From assembly GCF_904848625.1 (NCBI RefSeq), contig NZ_CAJHCP010000012.1, forward strand, positions 124,001 to 188,000: a stretch of DNA of 64,000 nucleotides, written 5' to 3'. Both the position numbers and the translations under genes were made by a program. Each line of letters starts with the position of its first letter. Positions within the stretch are counted from its first letter, which is position 1. This document shows positions 54,684-62,706 of the stretch, one piece after another. The stretch is from Paraburkholderia metrosideri (GTDB taxonomy: Bacteria; Pseudomonadota; Gammaproteobacteria; Burkholderiales; Burkholderiaceae). The notes under the pieces were generated by a model. It was not told where the DNA came from, made no database searches, and saw nothing but the letters and a program-made list of their open reading frames with translations.

Positions 54684-55748
54684 GTCAGCGCCTGCAAGTT
54701 CCAGCTCAACGCGGCGATTCGGCGCAAGACAGTGCACCAGTTCGTCGCGCTGCGTTTGCCGGCAGTCCACCCGTTGATTCTCACTGCCTCGGCCTTGCAC
54801 GCTGACCTTCAATGTCACGCCGTGGCCTCGTAGGTATTGCTCGACCGTGCGCGCGCGTTGCAATGACAGGCGCTGGTTATAGGCGTTGTCGCCAAGACGG
54901 TCGGTGTAGCCGGTAATTTTCAGCTTGCTTCCGACAGGCACCGCCTTCAGATGCACGGCCAGATCGGCCAGTTCGACCTTGCCGGCGGGAAGCATCGCCA
55001 GCTTGTCCGCGCCGCCAAAACGGAACAATGAGTCGGCGCGCAGTGTCATTTTTTGTGGCGACAATTCGGCCGATGCAGACACCTGAGCCTGATGCTCTGG
55101 CGTCGCCACCTTGCATTGCAACGTCAACTCTGCTGACTCGCGCAAGCGCTTCTGAATTGCCGGCAAGCGTTTTTCAGCATCGGAGAAACTGCGTATCCAT
55201 GCATCGTGTCCAGCCTGCATCAGTTCGACTTCGGCACAGGCGAGCGGCTGTTGCGCTTCGGGACAGTTCACCACAGCGGCATCTGCCTTGATGGCGTTGA
55301 CGATTTTCCACAGGTCGGGGCGCACAGTAGACACGGTGCGTAACGCGGGATTTGCTGCGGATAGTGGCTCGCCTCGCTCGAGGCTCATGGTGATCATCGC
55401 CGCCTGACCGATGGCTTCTTCGACGAAGCCCCAATCGTCGTGCGAGTCGCGCGTCTGCTGAGCGGCTTTGATCCAGCATTGGGCTTTGGCGTGGAAGTAG
55501 TGGTCTTTATCGCCAGGCAACCGGTCGAGCCGCTTTTGCAACGATGCCAACGCGTTGCGGCTGCTGCCGATCGATGCGTAGGTGTTGACCCATTGTGAGT
55601 TGGCCGCGCCCGCTGCTTCGTTCTGGTTGGCACCAATGCCGGTTATCAGCACGCTCGCATCCTGGATGCCGAGCCGTTCACGTGCTGCATGGTTTGCACA
55701 ACCGGCTAAGGACAAACTGCATACCAGCGCCGTTAGCTGCAATTTCAT
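54681..55748 (-). CDS. OmpA-family lipoprotein (paralogue)
   Basis: A 355-residue lipoprotein with lipobox LAGC (Cys17). It has the same helical N-terminal domain as the protein at 31444-32547 (RERLGIQDASVLITGIGANQ, AQCWIKAA, DDWGFVEEAI, RPDLWKIVNAI). A C-terminal OmpA-like domain (KITGYTDRLGDNAYNQRLS, LAPNRRVELEL) follows. The two clearly descend from one ancestor. This copy is next to the Tad operon rather than an autotransporter, so it may anchor the pilus machinery. Confidence 0.9.
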   Translation of the reverse strand: MKLQLTALVCSLSLAGCANHAARERLGIQDASVLITGIGANQNEAAGAANSQWVNTYASIGSSRNALASLQKRLDRLPGDKDHYFHAKAQCWIKAAQQTRDSHDDWGFVEEAIGQAAMITMSLERGEPLSAANPALRTVSTVRPDLWKIVNAIKADAAVVNCPEAQQPLACAEVELMQAGHDAWIRSFSDAEKRLPAIQKRLRESAELTLQCKVATPEHQAQVSASAELSPQKMTLRADSLFRFGGADKLAMLPAGKVELADLAVHLKAVPVGSKLKITGYTDRLGDNAYNQRLSLQRARTVEQYLRGHGVTLKVSVQGRGSENQRVDCRQTQRDELVHCLAPNRRVELELAGAD

Positions 55749-56087
55749 TGAGGTTTGCGTCTAGCGCATCGTCCTGGAAAGGACTCTGAGTATGAGTACC
55801 CGTAGATGCCCAAGGAATGGGAGCAATCCTAGAATCCCGTCAGACGCTTCGACGGCTTGATGCAGGTGGAATAGCGGCAGTCACCGCTCTGCGTGATTGC
55901 CCCGCCGTGCGATGCAAAAAAGTATCTTCAGCCGCACCGCATCGAGGGCGACAGAACGCATGCAGCGAGGGTTGCTGCAAAGCGATGTGTGAGAGGGAAA
56001 AGAGCAACGGGCGAGACTCCGCGCGTTCACCAGGCTTGCATGCCGCAGCGCATAAAACACGCTGCGGCATGCGCATTCAACTCGCCA
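55749..56087. other. intergenic region with a 13-bp perfect hairpin
   Basis: A 339-bp region holding the OmpA-2 promoter and the end of the DUF748 gene. GCATGCCGCAGCG and its exact complement (56038-56072, 9-nt loop) lie just past the DUF748 stop and form a strong hairpin without a T run. No gene was found. Confidence 0.6.
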
Positions 56088-59000
56088 TTACTTCAAGCCG
56101 AAATCGACGCGCGTGGTTGCGCCTTTATCCTTGATGCCATCGGCATTCAGCTTCGGCGCGACAATAAATATCCGGCTGCTGTCGATCTTTCCGTCCAGAT
56201 ATTGCTGCACGCTCTGCGCCCGCTGTTGCGCGAGTTCGCGCAAACTCGTGTCGTTGATCGGTGCATTGGCGGCAAGCGCGGCCTTCATGTCGTCATCCGG
56301 CACACTCTTCGTCAGGCCGACGAAGTTACGCGGCTTCTTGAAGTCGGCGGACTTGTAGGCTCTGGTGAGGTACTTGTCGTAATCTTTCGGATCGATCGTC
56401 ACGGTCGACGGGTCCACGCTTTCGCCATTGCCCACCACGTCCTTGATCTTCTGCTGTTTGACAAGGCTATCGACATAGAGGGTGCGTAGCGCCGGTTCGT
56501 CGACAGCCGGGTCGACGCGTCCGGTCAGATCCATCTTCACCGAGGTTTTATCGGCGAGCGCCTTCACGATCGTGTCAAGTTTCTGGTTGTCGGCATCCGT
56601 CAGTTTCGCGGACCCCGCGTCGAATTCGACGTAACCCAATTCCTCGCCACTGCCGCCAAAGGCGTGCGCGATCAGTGTGAACGGCGCGGTCACCGCCTTC
56701 TCCAGCAGATTGAGCACCGCATGCCAGATCAAGCCGCCCACGCTGAACTCGGGATTCGACAACGAACCCGATACCGGCAGATTGACGTCGATTTCGCCGC
56801 GCGAGTTCTTTAGCAGCGAGATGGCGAGACGCACGGGCAGCTTGGTCGCCGTGTCGTTGTCGATATGATCGCCGAAGGTGAGCTGGTCGATAAACAGATG
56901 GTTGTCCGCATTCAGTTGATCGTTATCGAGCTTGTAGTGCAGATCGACATTCAGCTTGCCCTTGGTGATCGGGTAGCCGGCATATTTCGTCGAATACGGC
57001 GTGAGGTTGGTCAGTTCGATATCGTGCGCGCTCGCGGTCAGATCGAGCGCCGGCTTGGCGATCAGCGGATTGATCGTGCCGCGAATCGACAGCGGACCGT
57101 TCGCCGCCAGTTTCGCGGCGATATCGACTGGCGCAGGCGTGGTGGACTGCGTGCCGAACGCGCCCACCGTGCCCTGGATGCTGACCAGGTCCGCGCTGTA
57201 ATTCGGCTTGATGAAGTTGTCCGTGTACGTCACACGGCCCTGTTGCAGCACCAGTTGCCCAAAGTGCATCCTGACCGGGCTTTGCGGCGGCGTCGCCGCA
57301 GTAACCGTAGCCGACGAAGCGGCAGCGGGCGCGGACGCAACCACGGCGGCCGATGCCGCCGGCGGTGTCAACGGTACGGGTTCAGTGCCGCCTTTGGTTC
57401 GCGTCAGCGATTGCGGAGCGCCGCTTTGATGCGCAACGACATCCTTCAGATTCAGCTTGCCTTGCGCGTCGAGCAGCACGCTCCCGTAAAATTTTGTGAA
57501 GGTGACACGGCCAGCGTCCACGACCGTGCCGTGCTCGTCGTAATCCGCCTTGAGGTTGGACAACGCGAGCGAGCCCCATCCCGCGAACGGGTCCGAGGTC
57601 GCCTTGTCAAGCATGCGCACATCGACGAGCGCCATGTCGCCGTGATAACTCGCCTTCAACGACTTCGCCTGAGTCAGCGCGAGATCGCCGTTTGCATTGA
57701 GGAGCGCACTCGCGATCACCGCATTCAGCTCGCTGCCGAAGTACGGTTCGAACGCCGCCGCGTCCAACCGGTTCGCGTTCACCTTGACGGCCACCTTGAG
57801 CGGCGTCGCGGTGACGTCGCCCTTCACGCCGAGCGTGCCTTTCCTGTTCAGCGTGGCTTGCAGATCGACCGGCAGCGGACGGCTGAGGTCGTCGCTGATC
57901 TGTTGCACCTTCAGTTGCAGCGGTGCAATGTTCAGCTTGACCGGATGCGGCGTGGTGTTGTCGGTGAAATCAACGGTGGCGTCTTTCAGGTTCAGCTCGC
58001 CAACCTTGTAATGCCAGGCCGGCCCCTGTTCCTGCGACTTCTTCACCGCGTGGATCGCGGTGCGCTGCTGCGCGGCTTCGTGCGGCCCGGCGAGCGACGT
58101 CAGGTTGATACTGCCGTCTTTCAGACGCTGCGCATCCACCATGAGACCGGTCGTGTCGACGCTGGTGACATCTGCGGTACGCGCCGCCACGTCTACCTGC
58201 TTGACCGTGACCTGACCCTGCGCGAGCGACACCACCGGCGCCTTGCTGTCGCGAGCGGCCAGCTTCAGCGATTGCAGGTCCAGTTGCGTATCGGCGACCA
58301 TCACCGCGGCCGGCGACTTTGACCAGTTCGCGTCGACATGGGTGGTCGCGGACAGCGTGCCGTCAGTCACTTGCGCGGCCGTGGCGGTGTCGATATAGGG
58401 CTGCAGGAACGGCAACTTCAACGACTTCACTTCGAGCTTCGCGCTAGCCGTTTTCGCCGCCAGACCAATTGCGCCGTCCGCGCCGAGTGAACCGCCATCG
58501 CTCAGCTCCGTGTTCAGCGTGTAGTGCGCGGGCGTGCTGGCGAGCGTCGAAAAATCGGTGAGCGTGACCGCCAGCTTTTGCAAACCGAGGTCGACAGGGC
58601 GCGACGCTGCGGAGTCGTGAACCTTGATCGTGCCGTCGTTGAGCGCGAAGCGCTTGATCGACAGGTCCAGCGGCGGGGCGGCTTTTGCTTCGGTTGCGTT
58701 GGCGTTGGCTTTGGCATTCGCACCCGCACCAGCACCCGAAGCCGCAGCGGGTGCGCTCGCGGCTTGCGGCGCCGCTTCAGGCGCCGGCGCAAACATCCGC
58801 TCAACGCTCAGCACGCCGTCTTTATCGCGCGCGAGACTGGCGCTCGGTGCATCGATACGGATTTCGTCGAAGTGATAGACGCTCTTCAGCGGCTCGAGCG
58901 TCGCCGCCGCCACATGCACTGCGCGAGCGGCGAAGAACGGCGCCTTGCTGCGGTCCTGCACATCCACGTCGTTCAGATCGACGGTACCCGCGACGCGCAA

Positions 59001-59849
59001 TGCAGGGGCGTCATTCGACATCACGAAGTTGAGCTTGAGATCGGTGGACAGCTTGCCGGACTGCACCACCACCGGCAGCGTGGTCGGTGCGTACGACATC
59101 AGCCGCGGCACATCGAGTCCGTCGAAACGCAGCGACACTTCCGACTCGCGCGATGCTGCAAACGGCTTGGTTCTACCGTCGATAGCAAGCGGACTGCCGT
59201 CGATCCGCGCACGCAGCAGCGGCTCGACAAAGATATCGGTCTTCGATGGCAGCGTCGCGATAAACGGAATGCCGAGCTTCCATTGATCGATCACATGTGT
59301 TGCGGCGAGCAGCTTGTCGTCGAACGTAATCTGGCCGTTTTCAAGGCGGATGTTCGACACCGAGAAAAGCGTTGGCTTGCTATCGGGCTTGGCCGGCTGC
59401 TTCGAGAACTTCTCGATCAGGTCGGTGAAGTTGAAACGTTGCGCGTCGTAACGAACGATATGAAAGCGCGGCGAATCGATCTGCACCTCGTCGACAATCG
59501 GCGCACCGCGAAACAGCGAACTCCACGACGGCTTCACGATCAGCCGCGAGATATCGATGAAATCACCCGCGCCGCCGCGATCGCCGATATGCACGTTATC
59601 GGCTTCGAACCTGAGCGTATAAGGATTGAGCGCGATACGGCCGATGCTGGTGGGCCGGTCGAGTTGCTTACTGAGTTGTTGCGCGGCGATGTGGCGAATC
59701 AGCGGTGGTGCCGCGAAAAAGCCCAGCAGACCGAACAATACGATGAAGATCAGCAGACCTATCAGGACGCGCCGCGTGCGACGTGACTGCGCAACCTCGC
59801 GCACGGTCTGCATGGAAGATGCTAGTGATGCTTTATTAAGGCTTGCCAT
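56088..59849 (-). CDS. large DUF748 (AsmA-like) envelope protein
   Basis: A 1253-residue protein with one N-terminal membrane helix (about 27-48). A long periplasmic body rich in beta structure follows. It contains the start motif QLSKQLDRPTSIGRIALNPYTLRFEADNVHIGD, repeated LKVAVK/LNLKDA-type strands, two Ala/Pro linkers, and a conserved C-terminal end with NPEFSVGGLIWHAVLNLLEKAVTAPF. DUF748 proteins are related to AsmA/YhdP-like proteins implicated in lipid movement between membranes; transport here is inference. The first ATG with a membrane-helix-compatible N-terminus was used, and its ribosome-binding site is weak. Confidence 0.87.
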   Translation of the reverse strand: MASLNKASLASSMQTVREVAQSRRTRRVLIGLLIFIVLFGLLGFFAAPPLIRHIAAQQLSKQLDRPTSIGRIALNPYTLRFEADNVHIGDRGGAGDFIDISRLIVKPSWSSLFRGAPIVDEVQIDSPRFHIVRYDAQRFNFTDLIEKFSKQPAKPDSKPTLFSVSNIRLENGQITFDDKLLAATHVIDQWKLGIPFIATLPSKTDIFVEPLLRARIDGSPLAIDGRTKPFAASRESEVSLRFDGLDVPRLMSYAPTTLPVVVQSGKLSTDLKLNFVMSNDAPALRVAGTVDLNDVDVQDRSKAPFFAARAVHVAAATLEPLKSVYHFDEIRIDAPSASLARDKDGVLSVERMFAPAPEAAPQAASAPAAASGAGAGANAKANANATEAKAAPPLDLSIKRFALNDGTIKVHDSAASRPVDLGLQKLAVTLTDFSTLASTPAHYTLNTELSDGGSLGADGAIGLAAKTASAKLEVKSLKLPFLQPYIDTATAAQVTDGTLSATTHVDANWSKSPAAVMVADTQLDLQSLKLAARDSKAPVVSLAQGQVTVKQVDVAARTADVTSVDTTGLMVDAQRLKDGSINLTSLAGPHEAAQQRTAIHAVKKSQEQGPAWHYKVGELNLKDATVDFTDNTTPHPVKLNIAPLQLKVQQISDDLSRPLPVDLQATLNRKGTLGVKGDVTATPLKVAVKVNANRLDAAAFEPYFGSELNAVIASALLNANGDLALTQAKSLKASYHGDMALVDVRMLDKATSDPFAGWGSLALSNLKADYDEHGTVVDAGRVTFTKFYGSVLLDAQGKLNLKDVVAHQSGAPQSLTRTKGGTEPVPLTPPAASAAVVASAPAAASSATVTAATPPQSPVRMHFGQLVLQQGRVTYTDNFIKPNYSADLVSIQGTVGAFGTQSTTPAPVDIAAKLAANGPLSIRGTINPLIAKPALDLTASAHDIELTNLTPYSTKYAGYPITKGKLNVDLHYKLDNDQLNADNHLFIDQLTFGDHIDNDTATKLPVRLAISLLKNSRGEIDVNLPVSGSLSNPEFSVGGLIWHAVLNLLEKAVTAPFTLIAHAFGGSGEELGYVEFDAGSAKLTDADNQKLDTIVKALADKTSVKMDLTGRVDPAVDEPALRTLYVDSLVKQQKIKDVVGNGESVDPSTVTIDPKDYDKYLTRAYKSADFKKPRNFVGLTKSVPDDDMKAALAANAPINDTSLRELAQQRAQSVQQYLDGKIDSSRIFIVAPKLNADGIKDKGATTRVDFGLK

Positions 59850-60131
59850 GCTCGGTTTTGGGTAATGCGGCGGCAAGCCCGCCGCGAAAACGAAAATCCC
59901 GCAAGCGGCAGTATAAGACGTGAATCTGATGGGGGATAGAAATGTCGCGCGCGGATTTACATTCGTCCGCGTGACGGAGTCGTGGATTCGTCGCTGCGAG
60001 GCAACGGATCCACGACGATTTGATGTATCACTGACAGCGTCCTGTCATCTCAGTGACGTACTTCGCAGGACGCAATTTTTGCGCGAGGTGCGCCGGTGAT
60101 TCAGTTCACCGACGCATCCGGTTGACGGACC
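59850..60131. other. intergenic region with hairpins
   Basis: A 282-bp region with a near-perfect 12-bp inverted repeat, TCGTGGATTCGT / ACGGATCCACGA (59980-60015), and a short CGGTGA / TCACCG hairpin near 60092-60109. It probably contains the DUF748 promoter and the end of the DUF1254 transcript. No gene was seen. Confidence 0.5.
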
Positions 60132-61553
60132 TTACTGGCGCACCACCGCGGGCGGTTGCCAGCTACCGTCGGTCGCCTGCGGCTTCGGCGCATACAGACG
60201 CAGCACCAGTTGCAGATCGCTGCGCGGCGCGGGCAGCCAATTGCCACTCTTGCTGCGCGTGGACGACACCGTCACATCGAGCGAACCGTCGCGATTGCGG
60301 CGCGCGCCGCTACGATCGCCGACGGCCAGACGCGCGGGCGCGCTCTCGCCCAATGCGCCGTCTTTCGTGTACGCGGTGATCGACCAGAAGCCGCGTACCG
60401 GCGGCAACTCGTTCGGCGCGAAGTGGATCACGTAGCGGTTTGCGCCATTCAGCGCATGTCCATCGCTATCCTGGGTGACGACCGCGCGTACTTCGTCGTC
60501 CTTCGTGCCGATGCCTGGTTGCGCACTCGCCGCGTAAGCGCGCAATGCATAGTCGGGACCGTAGTTGCCCACGCCGTCGCCGAACCAGCTCCAGCCGTTG
60601 GCGCTCAGCACGTTGGAAGGCGGTGTCGCAACGCGCTCGTGGCCGTCCGCGAGACCCGCGTTGACGACGGCGGTCGCGTTCGGCAGTTTTACCGGCTCGC
60701 CGGGCGTCACGCCGAAATCCGACAGAATTTTCAGCGCATGGGGATCGGCCGGCGTCGGCGGATTGTCGGACAACGCGTCGGCGAGGCGGCTGAAGAAACC
60801 GTTCGCGTCGAGTGCGGCGACTTGCGCGGCCGGCGTCGTGCCGGTCGCCGCTGCGGTGTCGGCGGCATTGCTGCGCGACGGCGCAATCTGCGCCGCATGC
60901 GTATCGCCGACGTAGACGCTCAACGGTACAACCCGAATCGCGCGCTGCAGTTTGCGCACCGCCGTCAGATCGCGCGTGCCGTTCGACTGGATGCGCACGC
61001 TCACCCATGCGTTGCGGGTCGGCACATCGACGCGCGTGACGTTTTTCGGCAGATCGCCCTTCCAGCCCGGTCCGACGAACGCAATGCCCTGAGCCTTGAT
61101 GCCCGCCGCCCGGGTGGCAAACTGCGAGCTGGTCGACCACACCACGTTGGTCCACATGTCGAGCACGCGGGCGTCCACATAGCGGCCATGCGAATCGGGC
61201 AGCGACAGGATCACCGGTTCCTCGCTGACGTCGAGCCAGCCCGTGGAATCTAGCGTGTCGAGACCCGGCCGCGTCGGATTCGCCGCGCCGATCGGCGGCA
61301 GCGCCTGCGCGTGACGCAGCGTGTTGATTGGCGCCTGGCCAGGGTCGGTGCCGACCGCCGCGTCGCGCGCGACGCCCATCAGCACCAGCGGATAGCCGAA
61401 CACGTACGAATCGGCGACTTCGTCTTTGATCCAGCCAGTGGTATTTGGTGTCGCGGACGGGCTCGACGACACGCAACCGGCCAGAAATGCGAGGCCTGCG
61501 AGCGATGCGCAGGTCCAGTGAAACGAAAACGGTTCTCGGCGATTTTTTATCAT
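60132..61553 (-). CDS. DUF1254/DUF1214 lipoprotein
   Basis: A 473-residue exported lipoprotein with lipobox FLAGC (Cys27). The N-terminal half has DUF1254 features (DSYVFGYPLVLMGVARD, NTLRHAQALPP, DTLDSTGWLDVSEEPVILSLPD, RYVDARVLDMWTNVV). The C-terminal half is the DUF1214 beta domain (YVIHFAPNELPPVRGFWSITAYTKDG, RSDLQLVLRLYAP). The biochemical role of the family is unclear. It is divergent from the PaiB-like gene. Confidence 0.9.
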   Translation of the reverse strand: MIKNRREPFSFHWTCASLAGLAFLAGCVSSSPSATPNTTGWIKDEVADSYVFGYPLVLMGVARDAAVGTDPGQAPINTLRHAQALPPIGAANPTRPGLDTLDSTGWLDVSEEPVILSLPDSHGRYVDARVLDMWTNVVWSTSSQFATRAAGIKAQGIAFVGPGWKGDLPKNVTRVDVPTRNAWVSVRIQSNGTRDLTAVRKLQRAIRVVPLSVYVGDTHAAQIAPSRSNAADTAAATGTTPAAQVAALDANGFFSRLADALSDNPPTPADPHALKILSDFGVTPGEPVKLPNATAVVNAGLADGHERVATPPSNVLSANGWSWFGDGVGNYGPDYALRAYAASAQPGIGTKDDEVRAVVTQDSDGHALNGANRYVIHFAPNELPPVRGFWSITAYTKDGALGESAPARLAVGDRSGARRNRDGSLDVTVSSTRSKSGNWLPAPRSDLQLVLRLYAPKPQATDGSWQPPAVVRQ

Positions 61554-61902
61554 TCGTTGGTGTAGCGGAACGAGCGGTCCTATGGGAGAAGCCGGCGCGC
61601 AGCGATACGTGTTTGCGTGGTCTCCCAAAGCCCAGCGCAGCCTGTCTGCGGATCGCAATGCCGACAACATCGGGTTGTATCGTATCCTTGCTAACCAGGC
61701 AAGCGCAAAGGCAAGAAATGCGCCGGATAACGTGGCTGGGTGCGCCATTTGCGATACGGTTGATGGTTTTCTCGGCAGTTATGCTGGCTTGCGCGTCGCG
61801 GGGCGTTTTTACGGACTGGCCTCCCGCCGCTTTTTTTCGCCTTTTATTTTTGCTTTTCTTTTCATTTTTTCGTCACCTACGTTTTCGTCTCCGGAGCGCT
61901 TC
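61554..61902. other. divergent intergenic region, T-rich before the PaiB-like gene
   Basis: A 349-bp region between divergent genes. A strongly T-rich stretch (about 61829-61872) precedes the PaiB-like ribosome-binding site. No convincing promoter hexamers or gene could be assigned. Confidence 0.45.
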
Positions 61903-62583
61903 ATGTACATGCCCGCCCATTTCGAAGAGAACCGTCCAGAGGTTCTCCACCGCCTGATCGCCGAGCAGTCGTTCGGCGCGTTGATCACGAACGGGCCGAA
62001 CGGGCTCGATGCGAACCATTTGCCGTTCGAGGCGGAGGTGGTCGCCACGGGCAACGATGCGGCGGCGGCGGCCACGGATTCGACTCAAAGCCGCCTGATT
62101 CTTCGGGCGCACGTTGCCCGCGCGAACCCCATCTGGCAGGAAGCCGCGACGAATCCTGACGCGCTCGTGATCTTTCAGGGACCCGCCGCCTACATTTCGC
62201 CGACGTGGTATCCAAGCAAACACGACACGCATCGGCAGGTGCCTACCTATAACTACATGGTCGTGCATACGCATGGCCGGATCGTCGTGCGCGACGACGA
62301 GTCGTTTGTGCGCGGCCTTGTCGCGAGACTCACCCGCAAGATGGAAGCCGGCGAAGCGGTGCCGTGGAAAATGGGCGACGCGCCTGCCGACTTCATCAAG
62401 CAGATGCTCGGGGCGATTGTCGGGATCGAGATCGAAGTGACGCGACTGGTCGGCAAGTGGAAGCTGGGGCAAAACAAGGAAGCGGCTGACCGGCGTGGGG
62501 CGGCGGAGACTTTGCTGGGCCGTTCCACCGATGAACAGCAGGCCGTGGGGCAGGCGATGCTGGATGCGCCCCCCGCGTTTTGA
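61903..62583 (+). CDS. paiB: PaiB-like FMN-binding protein
   Basis: A 226-residue flavin-reductase-like split-barrel protein. The start MYMPAHFEENRPEVLHRLI and the conserved FGALITNGPNGLDANHLPF, HVARANPIW, GPAAYISPTWYPSK and PTYNYMVVHTHG are PaiB hallmarks. PaiB of Bacillus is described as a negative regulator of sporulation and protease genes. In proteobacteria the role is uncertain, so a flavin-binding enzyme or regulator is as far as sequence goes. GGAG lies 7 nt before the ATG; the open frame upstream does not resemble the family. Confidence 0.88.
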   Translation: MYMPAHFEENRPEVLHRLIAEQSFGALITNGPNGLDANHLPFEAEVVATGNDAAAAATDSTQSRLILRAHVARANPIWQEAATNPDALVIFQGPAAYISPTWYPSKHDTHRQVPTYNYMVVHTHGRIVVRDDESFVRGLVARLTRKMEAGEAVPWKMGDAPADFIKQMLGAIVGIEIEVTRLVGKWKLGQNKEAADRRGAAETLLGRSTDEQQAVGQAMLDAPPAF

Positions 62584-62633
62584 GGTGAGGCATTCGTTGA
62601 CAGGCTTGTCGGGGCTTGCCACCTAATCCGTCC

Positions 62634-62664
62634 TTGACCTTCCCGTCATGGGAAGGTCGATACT
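62634..62664 (+). promoter_or_regulatory. CueR-type copper-responsive promoter
   Basis: A -35 TTGACC and -10 GATACT are separated by a 19-bp spacer filled by the perfect dyad GACCTTCCC-GTCAT-GGGAAGGTC (62636-62658). The overlong spacer and CCTTCC/GGAAGG dyad are the hallmark of MerR-family CueR promoters before copA. It lies 42 bp before the copA start. Confidence 0.93.
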
Positions 62665-62706
62665 GGATTCACGACACGGCCTGATGCCGTCGCGAGCCTT
62701 ACTACC

